DNA of 64,000 bases from Durusdinium trenchii (GCA_963970005.1 CAXAMN010003891.1:1398975-1462974); one strand, 5' to 3'. Positions 52,731-63,536 are shown, numbered from the stretch's first letter. Translations and numbers: made by a program. The notes: generated from the sequence alone by a model not told the origin.

Positions 52731-53839
52731 TGTCAGCGAGGAAGAGTTGCACCTCGGAGAAAAGCGTTTGGCACTTGGCGACCCGCGTGGTGGGCAACTT
52801 CTCAATCTGTTCACTTGTCAGTGAGGGCGATTGAATCCATCAAAGATTGTACTATAGAAAGGTGAAGCTTGCAAAGATGTATTTGACTTCGTTCGTTGTT
52901 GATGTGTCCTTTTGCCGTTCCAGATATATATATATATATAGTACACAAGTATATGTCAATTGACTCTCGGGTAAGCAGCTTGTCATTTAGCTCTTGGAAG
53001 GTCATTCCTGCGCTTGTCGCAGGCATCAGTTCCTGCGCGGATTGCTTCAAAATGAGAAGGCTGGATGGCCGCACAGCTGGTTCTTCAGTGCAGGGCACAA
53101 AGTCTCAGCACCCACTGTTCACCGACCATGAGCCATACAAGACAATTCCAGCACCTTCGATTTCACACCTGTTCCCCGATTCTCATGCGCACCTATTTGC
53201 ATGGGAGCATTCTTGCGATAGTCCACGAATGGCTTCTTTGTTTCTTCTTGTGAAGTATTATGATTCATGGAGGGCCCCGTGACAGCTGTTCATTGTTCCA
53301 GATCCTTGGATGATGGTGGACAAAGACTGAATGTAAGGCCTCAAATGGGGCCAGATCAGGTAGACCTTGCCTAGTTAGCTGATGACCATTTCCAGATCGG
53401 ATGAGACCAACCCCGAGGTCCAGCTGTTTTTGCTTAAGGCTTAAGGTGATTGTTTACTTTAGCCTATTGGACGATCCCTTCCTGGTGGACATGTTTATTT
53501 CTTTCCAGCTCTTTGATCAAACCCAAGTCCATCATCAACCCAAAAGCCGTACATTTGCAGAAGGTCCTTGGTCGCTGCGTAGAACGGAAGATGCCACGTG
53601 ACCCGGTTCAAACCTGGACCCCAGCTTCGCTCGCACCCATAGTTCAATGGGACATGACCCGCACAAAAAGAGCAGGTACAAACGTACCATCTACCAGCAC
53701 CTTCAGTACGTGACCCTTTGATATCCCAGGATTTTCAGTCGCGAGAAGGCCTGGAACAGGTCACGTATACCACTCCTGAAGAGGTCACTGGGAAGGTGGT
53801 AAGTGACCCATTTTCTACGAACAGGTTACAAATCCAAGG

Positions 53840-53899
53840 CACCTGGACCCAAACCCACCCCAGTCTCACCTTCTGAGAAGGTACGACTGGATCCCTAGG
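53840..53899. repeat. Family A element, right half, touching an acceptor
   Basis: CACCTTCTGAGAAGGTACGACTGGATCCCTAGG is a clean right half. It ends 15 bases before the exon at 53915. The sequence between is CTTCAGGTGCTTCAG, a duplicated acceptor-like motif. Confidence 0.55.
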
Positions 53900-53914
53900 C
53901 TTCAGGTGCTTCAG

Positions 53915-54014
53915 GTGCCAGTCCATGCCCCCAATGGCCTCCGATTCCAGGCTTTGGCCGATGTCTGTGGCAGTCTTTGCGACGAGGCCGGGGGCGCCAG
54001 GCGGCCGAGGAGTG
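53915..54014 (+). CDS. Candidate exon, unknown protein
   Basis: GTGCTTCAG precedes VPVHAPNGLRFQALADVCGS then LCDEAGGARRPRSAACG. A tandem copy of the acceptor (GGCTTCAG) lies nine bases upstream, so three codons more or fewer are possible. GC-rich third positions. The donor is not clear. Family unknown. Confidence 0.5.
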
Positions 54015-54686
54015 CAGCATGTGGGAGTGAAAAGGGTGGTGAAATGAAAGTGGGGGTTTTGGGGTCATGGGTGCCTGGAGTCTCAATAGTACACCGGAAA
54101 AGGGGGTAGTTTAAAGCACCAGTTTTTTGTTGGGGTCATGTCATGTTCCATTTTCTAGGGTACTTGAAGTCGGATCCAGGTGGTTTGGTGATTTTGGAGG
54201 AGCCGTGGTGAGCAAAGATGGGAGAATGTTCCTGCATTGCAGGGGCCTCTACTGCGCTTCCACTTGTGAAATTGAAGCATCGCATGGATTCTTCAAAATC
54301 TTCACATGGGGAAATTGATGGATTGGAGGCTCTACACCCAAGATTCGCAAGCTGGTAAAGCCATGGGCCTTAGACTCTTGATGACACTTCGACCTTATGT
54401 AATATGAAGAAAGTGATTCGATATCCATGTTTGAGGTGGTTGTTCAGTTATTCATCAAAGAGTCATGCCACGACCTTTTTGGATGACAGGCCATCCAAAC
54501 ATATACTCGCCCACCTCTCGGATTTTTCGGCTGCTGAGTTTGAGGGGCCCGGCACTTTGAGGAAATCTTTTGGACCGTTCCCGCCACCTTTTTGGGGGGG
54601 AAGCAAAGGGCAGGTGAATCCAGACCAGGCCAACAGCATCAGGAGGTTTTCTCGCTCCCAGGCCGAGGCCTCCGAATCCATCGCAG

Positions 54687-54812
54687 ACGACGGCGGAGTC
54701 CCTGCAGCATGAGGCCTTCGTCCCCGCCGAGTCCCTGCAGCCCCTGACGCAACAGTTGATCGACCGGCTGCGCTGCCGGGACCCGCAGACCTTAGCGCCT
54801 TGGACCGACGGA
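54687..54812 (+). CDS. Strong candidate exon, unknown protein
   Basis: AATCCATCGCAG opens a 42-codon phase-0 frame, TTAESLQHEAFVPAESLQPL, then TQQLIDRLRCRDPQTLAPWT, then DG, closed by GGA/GTGTCC. The frame remains open to a TGA at 54882. Third positions are almost all G or C. The two minus frames here are shadows. No domain is recognised. Confidence 0.6.
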
Positions 54813-55251
54813 GTGTCCGTCGGACGGTCCGAGTCGACGATGGCGAGCCTTTTCCTAAGAAGGAGGTCAAAGATGGTCAAATGATGTCAAATGGGTTCTA
54901 GTTCCAGAGGTGGAAGATCAGTCCCTGAAAGCATACAGGGAAGATCAGTGAAGCACCCTTAGGTGTTCACCAACTGGATAAAAGCTGGAGTGAAGGATCA
55001 AATGTCCAATGATCTCGAATGAACCTTCGAGGCCTGTTTCCCAAGGACGTCAAGTAGAATAATGGGTGTTTTATTAATAAGACCCCGGCCATAGAGGTTT
55101 TACAATCCATGTTTGGGGGTTGTTTCTATGAAACATTTGTCACAGGTCTATGCTAAACTGGATAGCTACAAGCACAGCTACCAGGCATGGGGCACACACC
55201 GGGGCAACCGGCTCAGGGCAGAGCTACAGCTGCTCACACGCAGTTTTATTA

Positions 55252-55342
55252 CCCTAGCGATCCAACTACCTTCTCAGAAGGTACTTGGACATTACAAACC
55301 TGCCTCCAATCACCTTCTGAGAAGGTACTTGGATCCCTAGGG
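55252..55342. mobile_element. Family A inverted-repeat element
   Basis: CCCTAGCGATCCAACTACCT at the left and AGGTACTTGGATCCCTAGGG at the right. The flanks are TTA and TTG, a near-duplication. Close to the copy at 36995 in its GATCC tips. Confidence 0.7.
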
Positions 55343-55458
55343 TTGCATGCTCAGCTGCTACCGACCGTTGAAGCCCAGGAGCGCATCGGGGAGGTCTACT
55401 CCAGCTTTGCCGAACGTCCAGGCTGGGGGAGTGGTTGGAGTGTGCTCCAACCGACCCA

Positions 55459-55545
55459 CCAACAGAGGTTAAGTGACCTTGTAGGACCTGTCACCTGCAT
55501 TACCTATAGGATTCGGATAGTCTAGTTCGGGTTCTTCAACCTCTG
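55459..55545. mobile_element. Family B inverted-repeat element
   Basis: CCAACAGAGGTTAAGTGACC at the left and GGTTCTTCAACCTCTG at the right, with TACCTATAGGATTCGGATAG between, as in the 35524 copy. No obvious flanking duplication. Confidence 0.6.
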
Positions 55546-56044
55546 CTGGCAGTTTCTTTTTGTTGGGGGAGATTGGACTATATTGGAAAGATGTATGGTT
55601 TCAGTGCAGGCCAAAAGTGTAATGAACGTATTCACGGGGGTTGGGGGGGGCTGAGGGGGGGGCTATGGTGCTTAGGGTTTGCTCATTGATAGTGTGCAAA
55701 CAGTGTGCATTCTTATTAAGCTTCTAATAATTATTAATAGCAGCGCTATTAAGGTTTTAATAGGCTTTAACCACCATGGAAATGGCCTTTAATAAGGTCT
55801 TAGCAATAAGACCCTAATAAAGTCTTATTGGCCTTGGATAGACATAGGATAGCTTATCCAATGAGACCGCCCAATCCCAACCCGATGTTTTCATCCATCG
55901 GCTCCGCTCGATTTGGCCGCCGTTCCTTTCGGGGCCCTGGCTCCAAAAAGCCGGTGACTGTTCTTTGACAATCGATTGAGGGTTTCATCAATCATGAAAT
56001 TTATAGGTAAGATATACTGTATATATATATATGTGTGTGTCCAG

Positions 56045-56150
56045 AATCTACCACCAGAAGTTCAAAAGCTAGTGCTTAGGCCTTTTGTGGGGTTCAATTT
56101 GAGGGCTCCTTTGGTGGCATTCCTGGCCTCACCAAAAGTCTTCTGGACAA
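56045..56150 (+). CDS. Possible exon, hydrophobic
   Basis: GTGTCCAG precedes NLPPEVQKLVLRPFVGFNLR then APLVAFLASPKVFW. It is protein-like, but the third positions are mixed and the donor is unclear, so I rank it low. Confidence 0.35.
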
Positions 56151-56963
56151 GCTATTCAGGGCTTATCCATGGGTTACCCTAAAAACCTCCTGCCTTGCAG
56201 ATTCCCCCTTATCCAAGGCTTATCGAGGTCTTATCCAGAAATTAGCCAGTGCCCTCAAAAGTTATCGATTTTGGTGCCTCAAAAGGTTCCCAAATTGATT
56301 AATGATTCATTGGCTGATAGATCAGCCATGATCAGCCCATACCAACTGGACAACCTGAATTCAATTCCTCTTTCCTTCCACCAAACAACATTGTGAGCAA
56401 CAACATTTGCTGAGCTGTCGAATGGTCAAAATCCGCAACGGCAAAAAAACGTGCACATGTTTGTTTTGGAGGGCCTGCAGGAAGGGGGCTGATCTGATAG
56501 TTATTTGATGTTATATAATTGATAGCTTAGTCATTCTCTAAAAAGGCCTTGGGCATAAGGTCCATAGCCCCCCCCCCCTCAGCCCCCCCCCCCATCCCCC
56601 ATGACGTATGGATGAGGGGGACACCGCCACTGAAATCTATACTGGGGCCCTCAGGGCTCCAACATCCCTGGATCAGCATGGTCCAACTCGAGGTGTTCTC
56701 ACAAGATGATCCTACAGCTTCGTAGCTTTCACCGGCAAAAGACCGTACCCATCTTTAAGATTTGCTTGAGTTCCAGCTGACCCGTTCGACTTCCAAGACC
56801 CCCAACCAATAAATGGGAACGACCTGGTGTTTGTAGTGTAAAATTCTTAGTTGATTCGGGATGACCCGCCTATTAATGGTGGGCCCGGAAGCCTAGGGTT
56901 TGAAGCTCTAGGCTCTAGTGAATCGACGTCGACCCTCTAAAAGCACAACTGTGAACAGGCGGA

Positions 56964-57206
56964 ATGGCCACGGCACTCCGCCGTCGCGAGAGCGGCCGAC
57001 GTTCGAACCGTCGGTTTGTTGTGCGGAGGATTGACGCCCCTGGAGTTTCAAGGATATGTGGCTTTGGCCTGGAAGAAGTCGATATCTCTATGTTTCTGAT
57101 CTTTTTGTATGTGTTCAAGGACATCGTGAGGAGCCCCTTCGACCCTGCAACCTTCTGGTTTAGAAGGACACGTATAGGTATACGCATAGGTTATGGTCTT
57201 CTCTGA
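56964..57206 (+). CDS. 80-codon open frame, basic then hydrophobic
   Basis: ATG opens MATALRRRESGRRSNRRFVV then RRIDAPGVSRICGFGLEEVD, followed by SMFLIFLYVFKDIV and a basic tail. The Arg-rich start followed by a short hydrophobic segment could be a small membrane protein or one exon. No homology recognised. The minus strand is also open here. Confidence 0.3.
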   Translation: MATALRRRESGRRSNRRFVVRRIDAPGVSRICGFGLEEVDISMFLIFLYVFKDIVRSPFDPATFWFRRTRIGIRIGYGLL

Positions 57207-57492
57207 GCTCATTGATTTGCATGACGGTTTTTGTTGGCACTGATGGATGATCAAAGCCGCTGTTTGAGTTCGGCCATGGGCAGGAAGGATCTCATACCAT
57301 GGATCATGAATCTTATATATACCTAGAACCGATTTGACCTTTGTTTTGATAGGAAAAGACCATATTTTGGGTGGTTGGTGGTCCAAAATAGAGGTCACTC
57401 AGGTTCTAGGTATATATATATATATAACTATATCCAAATGTTCTGCCGAACTTGGCTGGTTTTATCGATGAACAGGCGCAAATTATGACATA

Positions 57493-57598
57493 CCCAGACA
57501 CTCCATGGGACTGGCATACGTACCTCGCACTCCGTATGTATCTAACCACCCCACTCCCCTGTTTGTAAGTATGCCGTTCCCATGGAGTGGTGTCTGGG
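57493..57598. mobile_element. Family D inverted-repeat element, ATA-flanked
   Basis: CCCAGACACTCCATGGGACT(GGCATAC) at the left and (GTATGC)CGTTCCCATGGAGTGGTGTCTGGG at the right form long inverted ends. ATA flanks both sides (57490-57492 and 57599-57601), a three-base duplication. The best-preserved family D copy. Confidence 0.75.
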
Positions 57599-57662
57599 AT
57601 AGTTGGAAGATCGTAGGGCCTTCAAGCCTTGAAACCTCCCTGTCACTGTCTCCAGCTATCAG

Positions 57663-57714
57663 GTCGGAGGCCCCGATCCCCCCGGTGGAGTGGTTCCGGA
57701 ACGGGTACGGCGCC
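57663..57714 (+). CDS. Candidate short exon
   Basis: CCAGCTATCAG/G opens SEAPIPPVEWFRNGYGA and ends at GCC/GTACCT (57715) or AACGG/GTACGG (57704). GC-rich third positions. It follows the family D element by 64 bases. Family unknown. Confidence 0.5.
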
Positions 57715-58046
57715 GTACCTGCCCGGATCGGGGTCAGTTCGTAGCTCTGAACGGTGCAACGATGACCCGGCCTAGGCTTCCAACAACTCATTTGAATAGG
57801 CTGAATCCCGAATCAACTAAGGGTTGTTTCACTACACAAAAACAGTTCAACCATTTTTTTCTTGGACCTTGGAAGTCTAGGGGTGATATATCCTACTTGT
57901 TCATATATCCCTTTTTTCCAGGGTACCAACGAAGTCAGAGGCCGGTATACCTGTTGGATCATAAACACTTGTTTCGGTGTGTTTCCCATCTTCTTGGGTG
58001 GCCTTAAGAGTCGGATCCATCTCGGGAGAGTGCCTTGGTCGCTCAG

Positions 58047-58145
58047 GTCGCTTGCGTTCTCACGCAGATCCTGCGCCCCCTGGACGCGCGGAACGAGCCG
58101 CGGAACGAGCCCCCACGGGCGCGGCCGTTTGCGGCCACGTTGCAG
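58047..58145 (+). CDS. Strong candidate exon, unknown protein
   Basis: GGTCGCTCAG opens an exactly 33-codon phase-0 frame, VACVLTQILRPLDARNEPRN then EPPRARPFAATLQ, closed by the consensus-like donor TTGCAG/GTGGGG. The first part is a hydrophobic helix and the rest a charged Pro/Arg linker. The minus frame is a shadow. Family not recognised. Confidence 0.65.
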
Positions 58146-58984
58146 GTGGGGCGCCACCGGACCGAGGTTGTGGAGAGAACCCTCACATGGACGAGGTGAT
58201 TGATGACTCAACCAGGAGCCTGTCGGGGGGGTCGAAAAAATCGCCGTGCCTCTTAGAGATGAATTTGGGATGTCCGGGGAATAGGATTGCTAGCTGCTGC
58301 GATCCTGTACCCCTGGAGCTAGGGGGGATCTCCAGTTCTTCCCCATTCAGGGAGTGGGTGACTCGGAGCTACTGACAGTTCCCCCAGCTCCAAGCGATAG
58401 ATTGAGCGACCCGCCCCAAGACTACACGTGAAGGCAGAAGTCTAAGCATTTCTAAGGCCAAGTGTTATCATAGCAAGGAACACCAAAAATAAAAGTGGAG
58501 TTCACCCACTGTTTATTCTTTTTAAAGAAAGCCGTTTGAACAGCCGGTGCTAAAATACATCAACGATCCAAGATCTCTTTCGTGCTGAAGACTCCAGGCG
58601 AGCCCGGCGCTGTTGAGAGGCCGAAGATACCGAGACACCCCATGAAACACGCGTCCCTAATGGTGCTTAGATCGGATACCCCTTTTTGGCATAGATCTGT
58701 GGGGAGGGGGTGGAGGAGGGGGATCTGAAAAAGTGAAGTTACATTCAGTTGGTCATGTTGGGGATCTGAGTCGGGCGACCCCATCGAGACGTGCGTAAGA
58801 ATCCACTGCCACCCAGCAGAACTTCCCTTTGAAAGGCTTTAAAATCTCCAGGGGTGTTACAAAAACACAAAATCATCACAACGATCAGGAGCGTTCCCAT
58901 TTGCGGGGGGGGGGAACAATTTCATTCGCATGTTCTGGAGTTCATCTCTTTTCACCGGTTCCTTCCCAACATACTTTAGCTCAG

Positions 58985-59160
58985 CCAATCCCTCGAGGCC
59001 GAAGCGCCGGCGGAAGCGCCTCCGCCGGCGGAAGCGCCGGAGGCGCCCGAGGAGTTGAGCGAGCTGCAGCGCTTGGCGAAAGAGCGGCCGAGCTGCATCG
59101 GGGGCTCCTGTTGTCCGAGAGCCTTGGGAGGCTGTAGACTGCAGGCCCCAAAGAAGAATG
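58985..59160 (+). CDS. Strong candidate exon, Ala/Pro/Glu-rich
   Basis: TTTAGCTCAG precedes SLEAEAPAEAPPPAEAPEAP, then EELSELQRLAKERPSCIGGS, then CCPRALGGCRLQAPKKND. GCG, CCG and GAG codons dominate. The end is uncertain: the frame stays open to a TGA at 59229. The AP/EA repeat is a flexible linker followed by a Cys/Gly cluster. It may share a gene with the exons at 60324 and 63537, which have similar composition. Confidence 0.6.
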
Positions 59161-60180
59161 ATGTGGATGTAGCATCCAATGTCTACAGTGTACAGCCTTT
59201 GGCCCGTTCGAGGATTAGGACAGACTCATGAATTGCAGACTTCACAGGCTAATACAGGCTATATTTAACAAATTTGACCCTACCGGACCCCTTTGACTGA
59301 TGATTCTACTTTATCATATGTTATCTATATATGTTTATATGAAAGCATCACTGCCAGCAGTCACAAAGGTGTGCTTAATGGAGGTTAGGGTGCCCATGAT
59401 CCACTCACTTAGGGACCAAACACCACCCCTTTGTGACTCCTGGTGTACTTGTATACTTGTCAAGTGTCTTGGCGCATCCCCCACAATCTACTGAACTATG
59501 AATTGGCCATCCCGAGACATATATAGTGATCCCAAGCAACTTGCTGAAACAGCAGGTAACCTATTTGGCCTACATATATGCCTAAATAGCCTCAATAGCG
59601 TGGAGAGTCGAACGTCCAAGCTGGTGGAGAGTCGTGAAGAAGCTGCAAACACAGCAACTCAAGAACGTTGAACGTGTCACCTTTTATGATCTCTGTAGGA
59701 GTGAGCATCCGATTGCAACTGTCCCAGCAAGTTGCCCTGCTTGCAGTCAATCCAACTGCAACACTGACGTGCGCAGCTAGCGTGCGCGTGCAAGAGGGTT
59801 CGAAGAAGTGGCAGGGGACTCAAGATATGGATCCAAATTCAGGACCGAAGTCTTGAGGTTCATTACAGGTTCGGTCTGAAGTCTTGTGTTTCTTTACAAA
59901 GTCTCAGGGAGACTCAGGTCCCTTCATTACATCCGAAGTCTTGTGTTTCTTTTGTCTTTTAACAGGCAATGGAAGCATCCCACTTGTCTCATACAGATTC
60001 GTGGAGGACGGGCCACGGAATGCGGGGAAGAGATAAGACTGGTTCAACCACCCAACAACCAATCCAAGCCAGCCAAGCCAACTCAATCAACTACCTCCTC
60101 CAACTACCTCACCCCCTGCATTTGGATTCTAAAACCTAGTCATCAGATGTTTTATTGATCCAGAATCCAGAGTCTACATT

Positions 60181-60273
60181 TCCTAGGGCTCCAACTACCT
60201 CCTGAGCAGGTGGTTGGGGTGGGTGCCAGGGGGGGTCTAACTACCTTTCGAAGATGTGGTTGGAGCCCTAGGC
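60181..60273. mobile_element. Family A inverted-repeat element, ATT-flanked
   Basis: TCCTAGGGCTCCAACTACCT at the left and GGTTGGAGCCCTAGGC at the right. ATT is directly repeated on both sides (60178-60180 and 60274-60276). It lies about 50 bases before the exon at 60324. Confidence 0.75.
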
Positions 60274-60323
60274 ATTACTATGTCCACACCTGTCCCCTGA
60301 CCTTCCTCACCTCTTCCACCCAG

Positions 60324-60414
60324 GTTGGACTCCTTGAACGCTTCCCTGACCGAGCACCAGAAGGAGCCACTTCCAGCCCCTATGGACTTGGAGAAGGCGC
60401 CAGCTCCCACCGAG
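60324..60414 (+). CDS. Strong candidate exon, Pro/Glu/Ala-rich
   Basis: TCTTCCACCCAG/G opens LDSLNASLTEHQKEPLPAPM then DLEKAPAPTE, closed by CCGAG/GTGAAG. The frame also stays open (VKAETAHEVEQQLWQS) to a TGA at 60463, so a longer terminal version is possible. AP(A/M) and charged helices resemble the exons at 58985 and 63537. The three could be one protein. Confidence 0.6.
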
Positions 60415-61083
60415 GTGAAGGCCGAGACCGCCCATGAAGTCGAGCAGCAACTTTGGCAAAGTTGACAAGTCGCACCAGCTAGGTTTATCTATATGGGTTT
60501 CCCAAAGACTTGGGGCATCCATAGATTTGAGCCATATATCCTGGAGTGTGGTACCCGTTAACAAACCTGGGAAAAAAATCGGTACAGTCGTACCTGGTTT
60601 TACGGGTCAGGTTGTATGCTCTGAAGCCACTTTGGAGGGCCACGACGGTCCAGGTGGGTTTGAGACTTTGAGATGTGAGCCATTTCATGAGTCTGGCTCA
60701 GGGCCACTCAGGTTGGCTCAGGGCATGAAAATCACCCAGCTTCCCAGCTACCCAGCTTTCAAAAAACACCTGCTTTGGTCCAGTTCGTTCACTTCCAGCA
60801 GAGATGAGGAGAACCCGAACGTTCGACTATGCCAGTTGGGTACCCCAGGTTTTCCGGGTTCCGGTCACTGGCTACCTCTGTTGGTTCAGGAAGGATGAAA
60901 TGGCTCATCTCCTGGCCAACTTGGACGACCTCAACAGTTCCCTTCAACCCTTGCGGCGCCGAGCTTCCCCCACGCGGGATGACACCGCAGCAGCAGAGCA
61001 CATGGCTCCCGGGTGCGCGGCGGAGGCGGGGGAGCGCAGGGTCGCACAATTCTCATGCTGCAGATTGAAGTGAAATACGAGCT

Positions 61084-61190
61084 ATCCCCAGGGATCCAAG
61101 TACCTCCTCAGAAGGTATTTGAGCCCTCCTGGCACCCAGCCCAGTTCCACCGAACCTCACGAAGGTACGGCTGGATCCCAAACGGGTATA
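61084..61190. repeat. Family A element, diverged
   Basis: CCCCAGGGATCCAAGTACCTCCTCAGAAGGTATTTG at the left, the core CTCCTGGCACCCAGCCC, and GAAGGTACGGCTGGATCCCAAACGGG at the right. The outer tips are changed. Confidence 0.5.
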
Positions 61191-61389
61191 CCTAGATCTT
61201 CAGTCCGGCACTTTTACAGGGTCCGGCGCCGGATTGAGGTCCGGCACTTTTTTCCGCCCAAAGGAGGATCCAGGTATTTACCCACCACTCCAAACTTTAT
61301 ACTGTAGGTATAGCCCCCAAAAAAACATCCCAAAGGACCCAGGGAGGATGAGTGCGTCACTATGTTTGTACATACCGATGCACGACTCG

Positions 61390-61767
61390 ATGCGAAGAAC
61401 TGCTCGACCGGTCGAGCCATGGGCTGCTCAGGCCAGGCGCACGGCACTGGCTCCCGAAAAGTATGTCCAGGGCCCTCATGCTCATCCACAGCCTGGACAT
61501 CCTCATCATCATCAACCAGGACATCCTCATCATTTGCAGCCAGGACATCCTCATCATCCTCAGCCAGCACATCCTCATTATCCTCAACATCCTTCCTCAC
61601 CACCGCGTGACGTGGCACATTCCCTGGAGCACGTCTTCCCAGTGGCTCCGCAGGCTCAGCAAGCTCAGCAGGGCATGATGGCGCAGACTGCGCAGCATCG
61701 TCACGCAGGTCGCAGTCCACTGGGGCCAGCGGAAGCCTTCGATGCCGGCAACACTTATGCTGCTTAA
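61390..61767 (+). CDS. Candidate terminal exon, His/Pro/Gln-rich with tandem repeats
   Basis: The frame reads TALAPEKYVQGPHAHPQPGH, then PHHHQPGHPHHLQPGHPHH. It continues PSSPPRDVAHSLEHVFPVAP, then QAQQAQQGMMAQTAQHRHAG, and ends EAFDAGNTYAA at a TAA (61765-61767). The middle is a tandem repeat with a period of about 30 bases (61490-61590). The opposite strand is open for 168 codons as an Asp/Glu-rich protein. Plus is preferred because of the other genes and the ordinary-looking end. The left boundary is unclear. Confidence 0.4.
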   Translation: MRRTARPVEPWAAQARRTALAPEKYVQGPHAHPQPGHPHHHQPGHPHHLQPGHPHHPQPAHPHYPQHPSSPPRDVAHSLEHVFPVAPQAQQAQQGMMAQTAQHRHAGRSPLGPAEAFDAGNTYAA

Positions 61768-62142
61768 ATGAATCATGGACTGCAACTCTAGGAACCTGGT
61801 CAGGCGTTTTGGTCGTTTATGTGTGTGTTTTTGGTTAAAGGCGGATTCCTTTTGCTTCAGAGTCCTTCCAAAGATGATGTTTCAAGAGACCTGTAGACCT
61901 AGATCTCGACATGACCCCGTGGTTCGCAGCAGGTTCTCCCAGACACCTGAGAGTCGTGGCTTTTTTTTTTTTTTTTCGGAACACGTTGGCTTCACCCGTT
62001 CCTTCTTCCATTGAGCAGCTGACTGGTGATTTGTCGTTGGAGTGTCAACCATGAACCAAAGAGAAGGTGTGATCCAACTACTACCTTTTTAGGGAATCAC
62101 AAGCAGATGCCATCAGTTAATTAACGTATTCTTTAATTGAAG

Positions 62143-62243
62143 TTGGATCCCTAAATTCTGGGTCGCCTCCTACTTGCCCGCCTACAAAGTCCTGTCCATC
62201 GCCCGGACGTTGGATCGCCAGCTGCAGGTCTCGGGCGGAGTAG
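62143..62243 (+). CDS. Strong candidate exon, unknown protein
   Basis: TAATTGAAG (one base, then TGG) opens WIPKFWVASYLPAYKVLSIA then RTLDRQLQVSGGV, closed by a strong donor GTAG/GTGAGT (62244). Aromatic and hydrophobic with GC-rich third positions. Possibly membrane-associated at FWVASYLPAYKVL, but too short to say. Family unknown. Confidence 0.6.
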
Positions 62244-62351
62244 GTGAGTGAAACCCCTTATTGACCAAGACCCACTTCTTGGGGAAGACCCGCTTCTTAC
62301 GGGGAAGACAGGGGGACGGACCCACTTCTTAGGGGGATTCTATATACTGGT

Positions 62352-62452
62352 AGGGCTCCTGGCCGGCCCCTCCGTTTCGGTTCGGTGGTTGGGGTGGGTA
62401 GTTTTGGGCGGTGCCAGTGCCCACCTTCTAAGGCTATGGGACAGCCCTAAAT
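62352..62452. repeat. Family A element, degraded
   Basis: TAGGGCTCCTGGCCGG at the left, GGTTGGGGTGGGTAG in the middle and CACCTTCTAAGG near the right resemble the diverged subfamily of A. Confidence 0.35.
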
Positions 62453-63046
62453 AATCTAAAAACAGATCCCGATCCAACAAGTGAGTCCATTGACACTCCA
62501 AGCTTTGGATGCTGGGAAACGTCTTGGAAACTTCAGGCTCCCGGAGGGGGCGTGTTTGAGGCCCGTGCCCTGCGCGGTGGGGCTGGGGCTGCGGCACGTG
62601 GAGCTGGACTAGAGCGGCGGATGGAAGTGCCAGAGGTGGGGTTGGGAGTGGGCTGTTCCTATTCTGACCTCCACCCCCGTCATGTGTTATATACTGTATA
62701 TATATATATTATATATACAACCTTGTTGGGTTTGATTGCGATAGCCGAAGCCTAACGTTATCCACTGACTATGGGTAATAGTATTTAAGTTGATGAATTG
62801 ACAACCCTGGTGGTGAAGAAGCCAGTTTGGTCGATACTCGGCATCGACCCCTCGATGTTTTTTTTCAGGGCCAGACATTGAAGTTGGGAGTCCAATCCAG
62901 ATTAGATGTAATCAGAAGAGCTATGGGATCTCCCCCCTACCAGGGCACTCAATTCTAGAGATGGTTTCATGGCTTTAGGTTCGATGTGCCCAGATGCAGT
63001 CTAAGGTGGAAACCCAACATAGGTCTGCCATGGTGTTTGCCGGCAG

Positions 63047-63179
63047 GAAGGACCGATGATGCCTGAAGCCGGACTGACCATGGAAGGACCGCCCATGGGA
63101 GCTGCCATACCGGGACCTATGCCGGCTGCGTTGGCGGCTGCCATGCCTGTGGCCAATGCCGTGAATTCTCGTTTGCAGG
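63047..63179 (+). CDS. Strong candidate exon, Met/Pro/Gly/Ala-rich
   Basis: TTTGCCGGCAG opens EGPMMPEAGLTMEGPPMGAA then IPGPMPAALAAAMPVANAVN, and ends SRLQG at AGG/GTGCGG. The frame remains open for 20 further codons to a TAG. A low-complexity GPM/PA pattern, with strongly biased codons. Confidence 0.55.
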
Positions 63180-63536
63180 GTGCGGGCAAAGGAATTGTTC
63201 CTTGGCATGCGAAAGGGCGAAAACAAGAATCGACACAGAAATTGGCCTAGAGACCCTATCAATCCCTATCATGTGTTCAATCCCCTTGAGTGAGCGTCCG
63301 ATGTGTTTTTCGGCTGTGGGACAACCCTGTCCCTAGCGGCCCTAGCTCAGTGTTCTTTTTGTATTGGCCATCAGAGTGGCCATCAGCTACATAGTCACTG
63401 GACACATTTGCTGACCTTTATAGTCGATTTTTGCCAACGCCCTAGTGTGGCTTGGAGTCCCTTCAATGATCTGTAAATCCTGAGCCAAACCCTCCCAACC
63501 AGACATCCATCCAGACATCCATCCACACTTCGACAG

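Larger units (their letters stand above)
54813..56044. other. Noncoding stretch with two inverted-repeat elements
   Basis: It contains a family A element (55252-55342) and a family B element (55459-55545), then AT-rich sequence with repeated TTAATAAG-type motifs (55710-55830). No exon is supported. Confidence 0.55.

Noticed and set aside
52811..53282. Plus 128-codon and minus 95-codon open frames
   Set aside because: Both strands are open with similar quality, and part is an AT microsatellite (TATATATA near 52924). There are no decisive splice sites.
62520..62612. Possible terminal exon ending GLGLRHVELD and a TAG
   Set aside because: The acceptor AACTTCAG is acceptable, but a second frame through the same GC-rich bases is equally open, and neither joins the exon ending at 62243 in phase.
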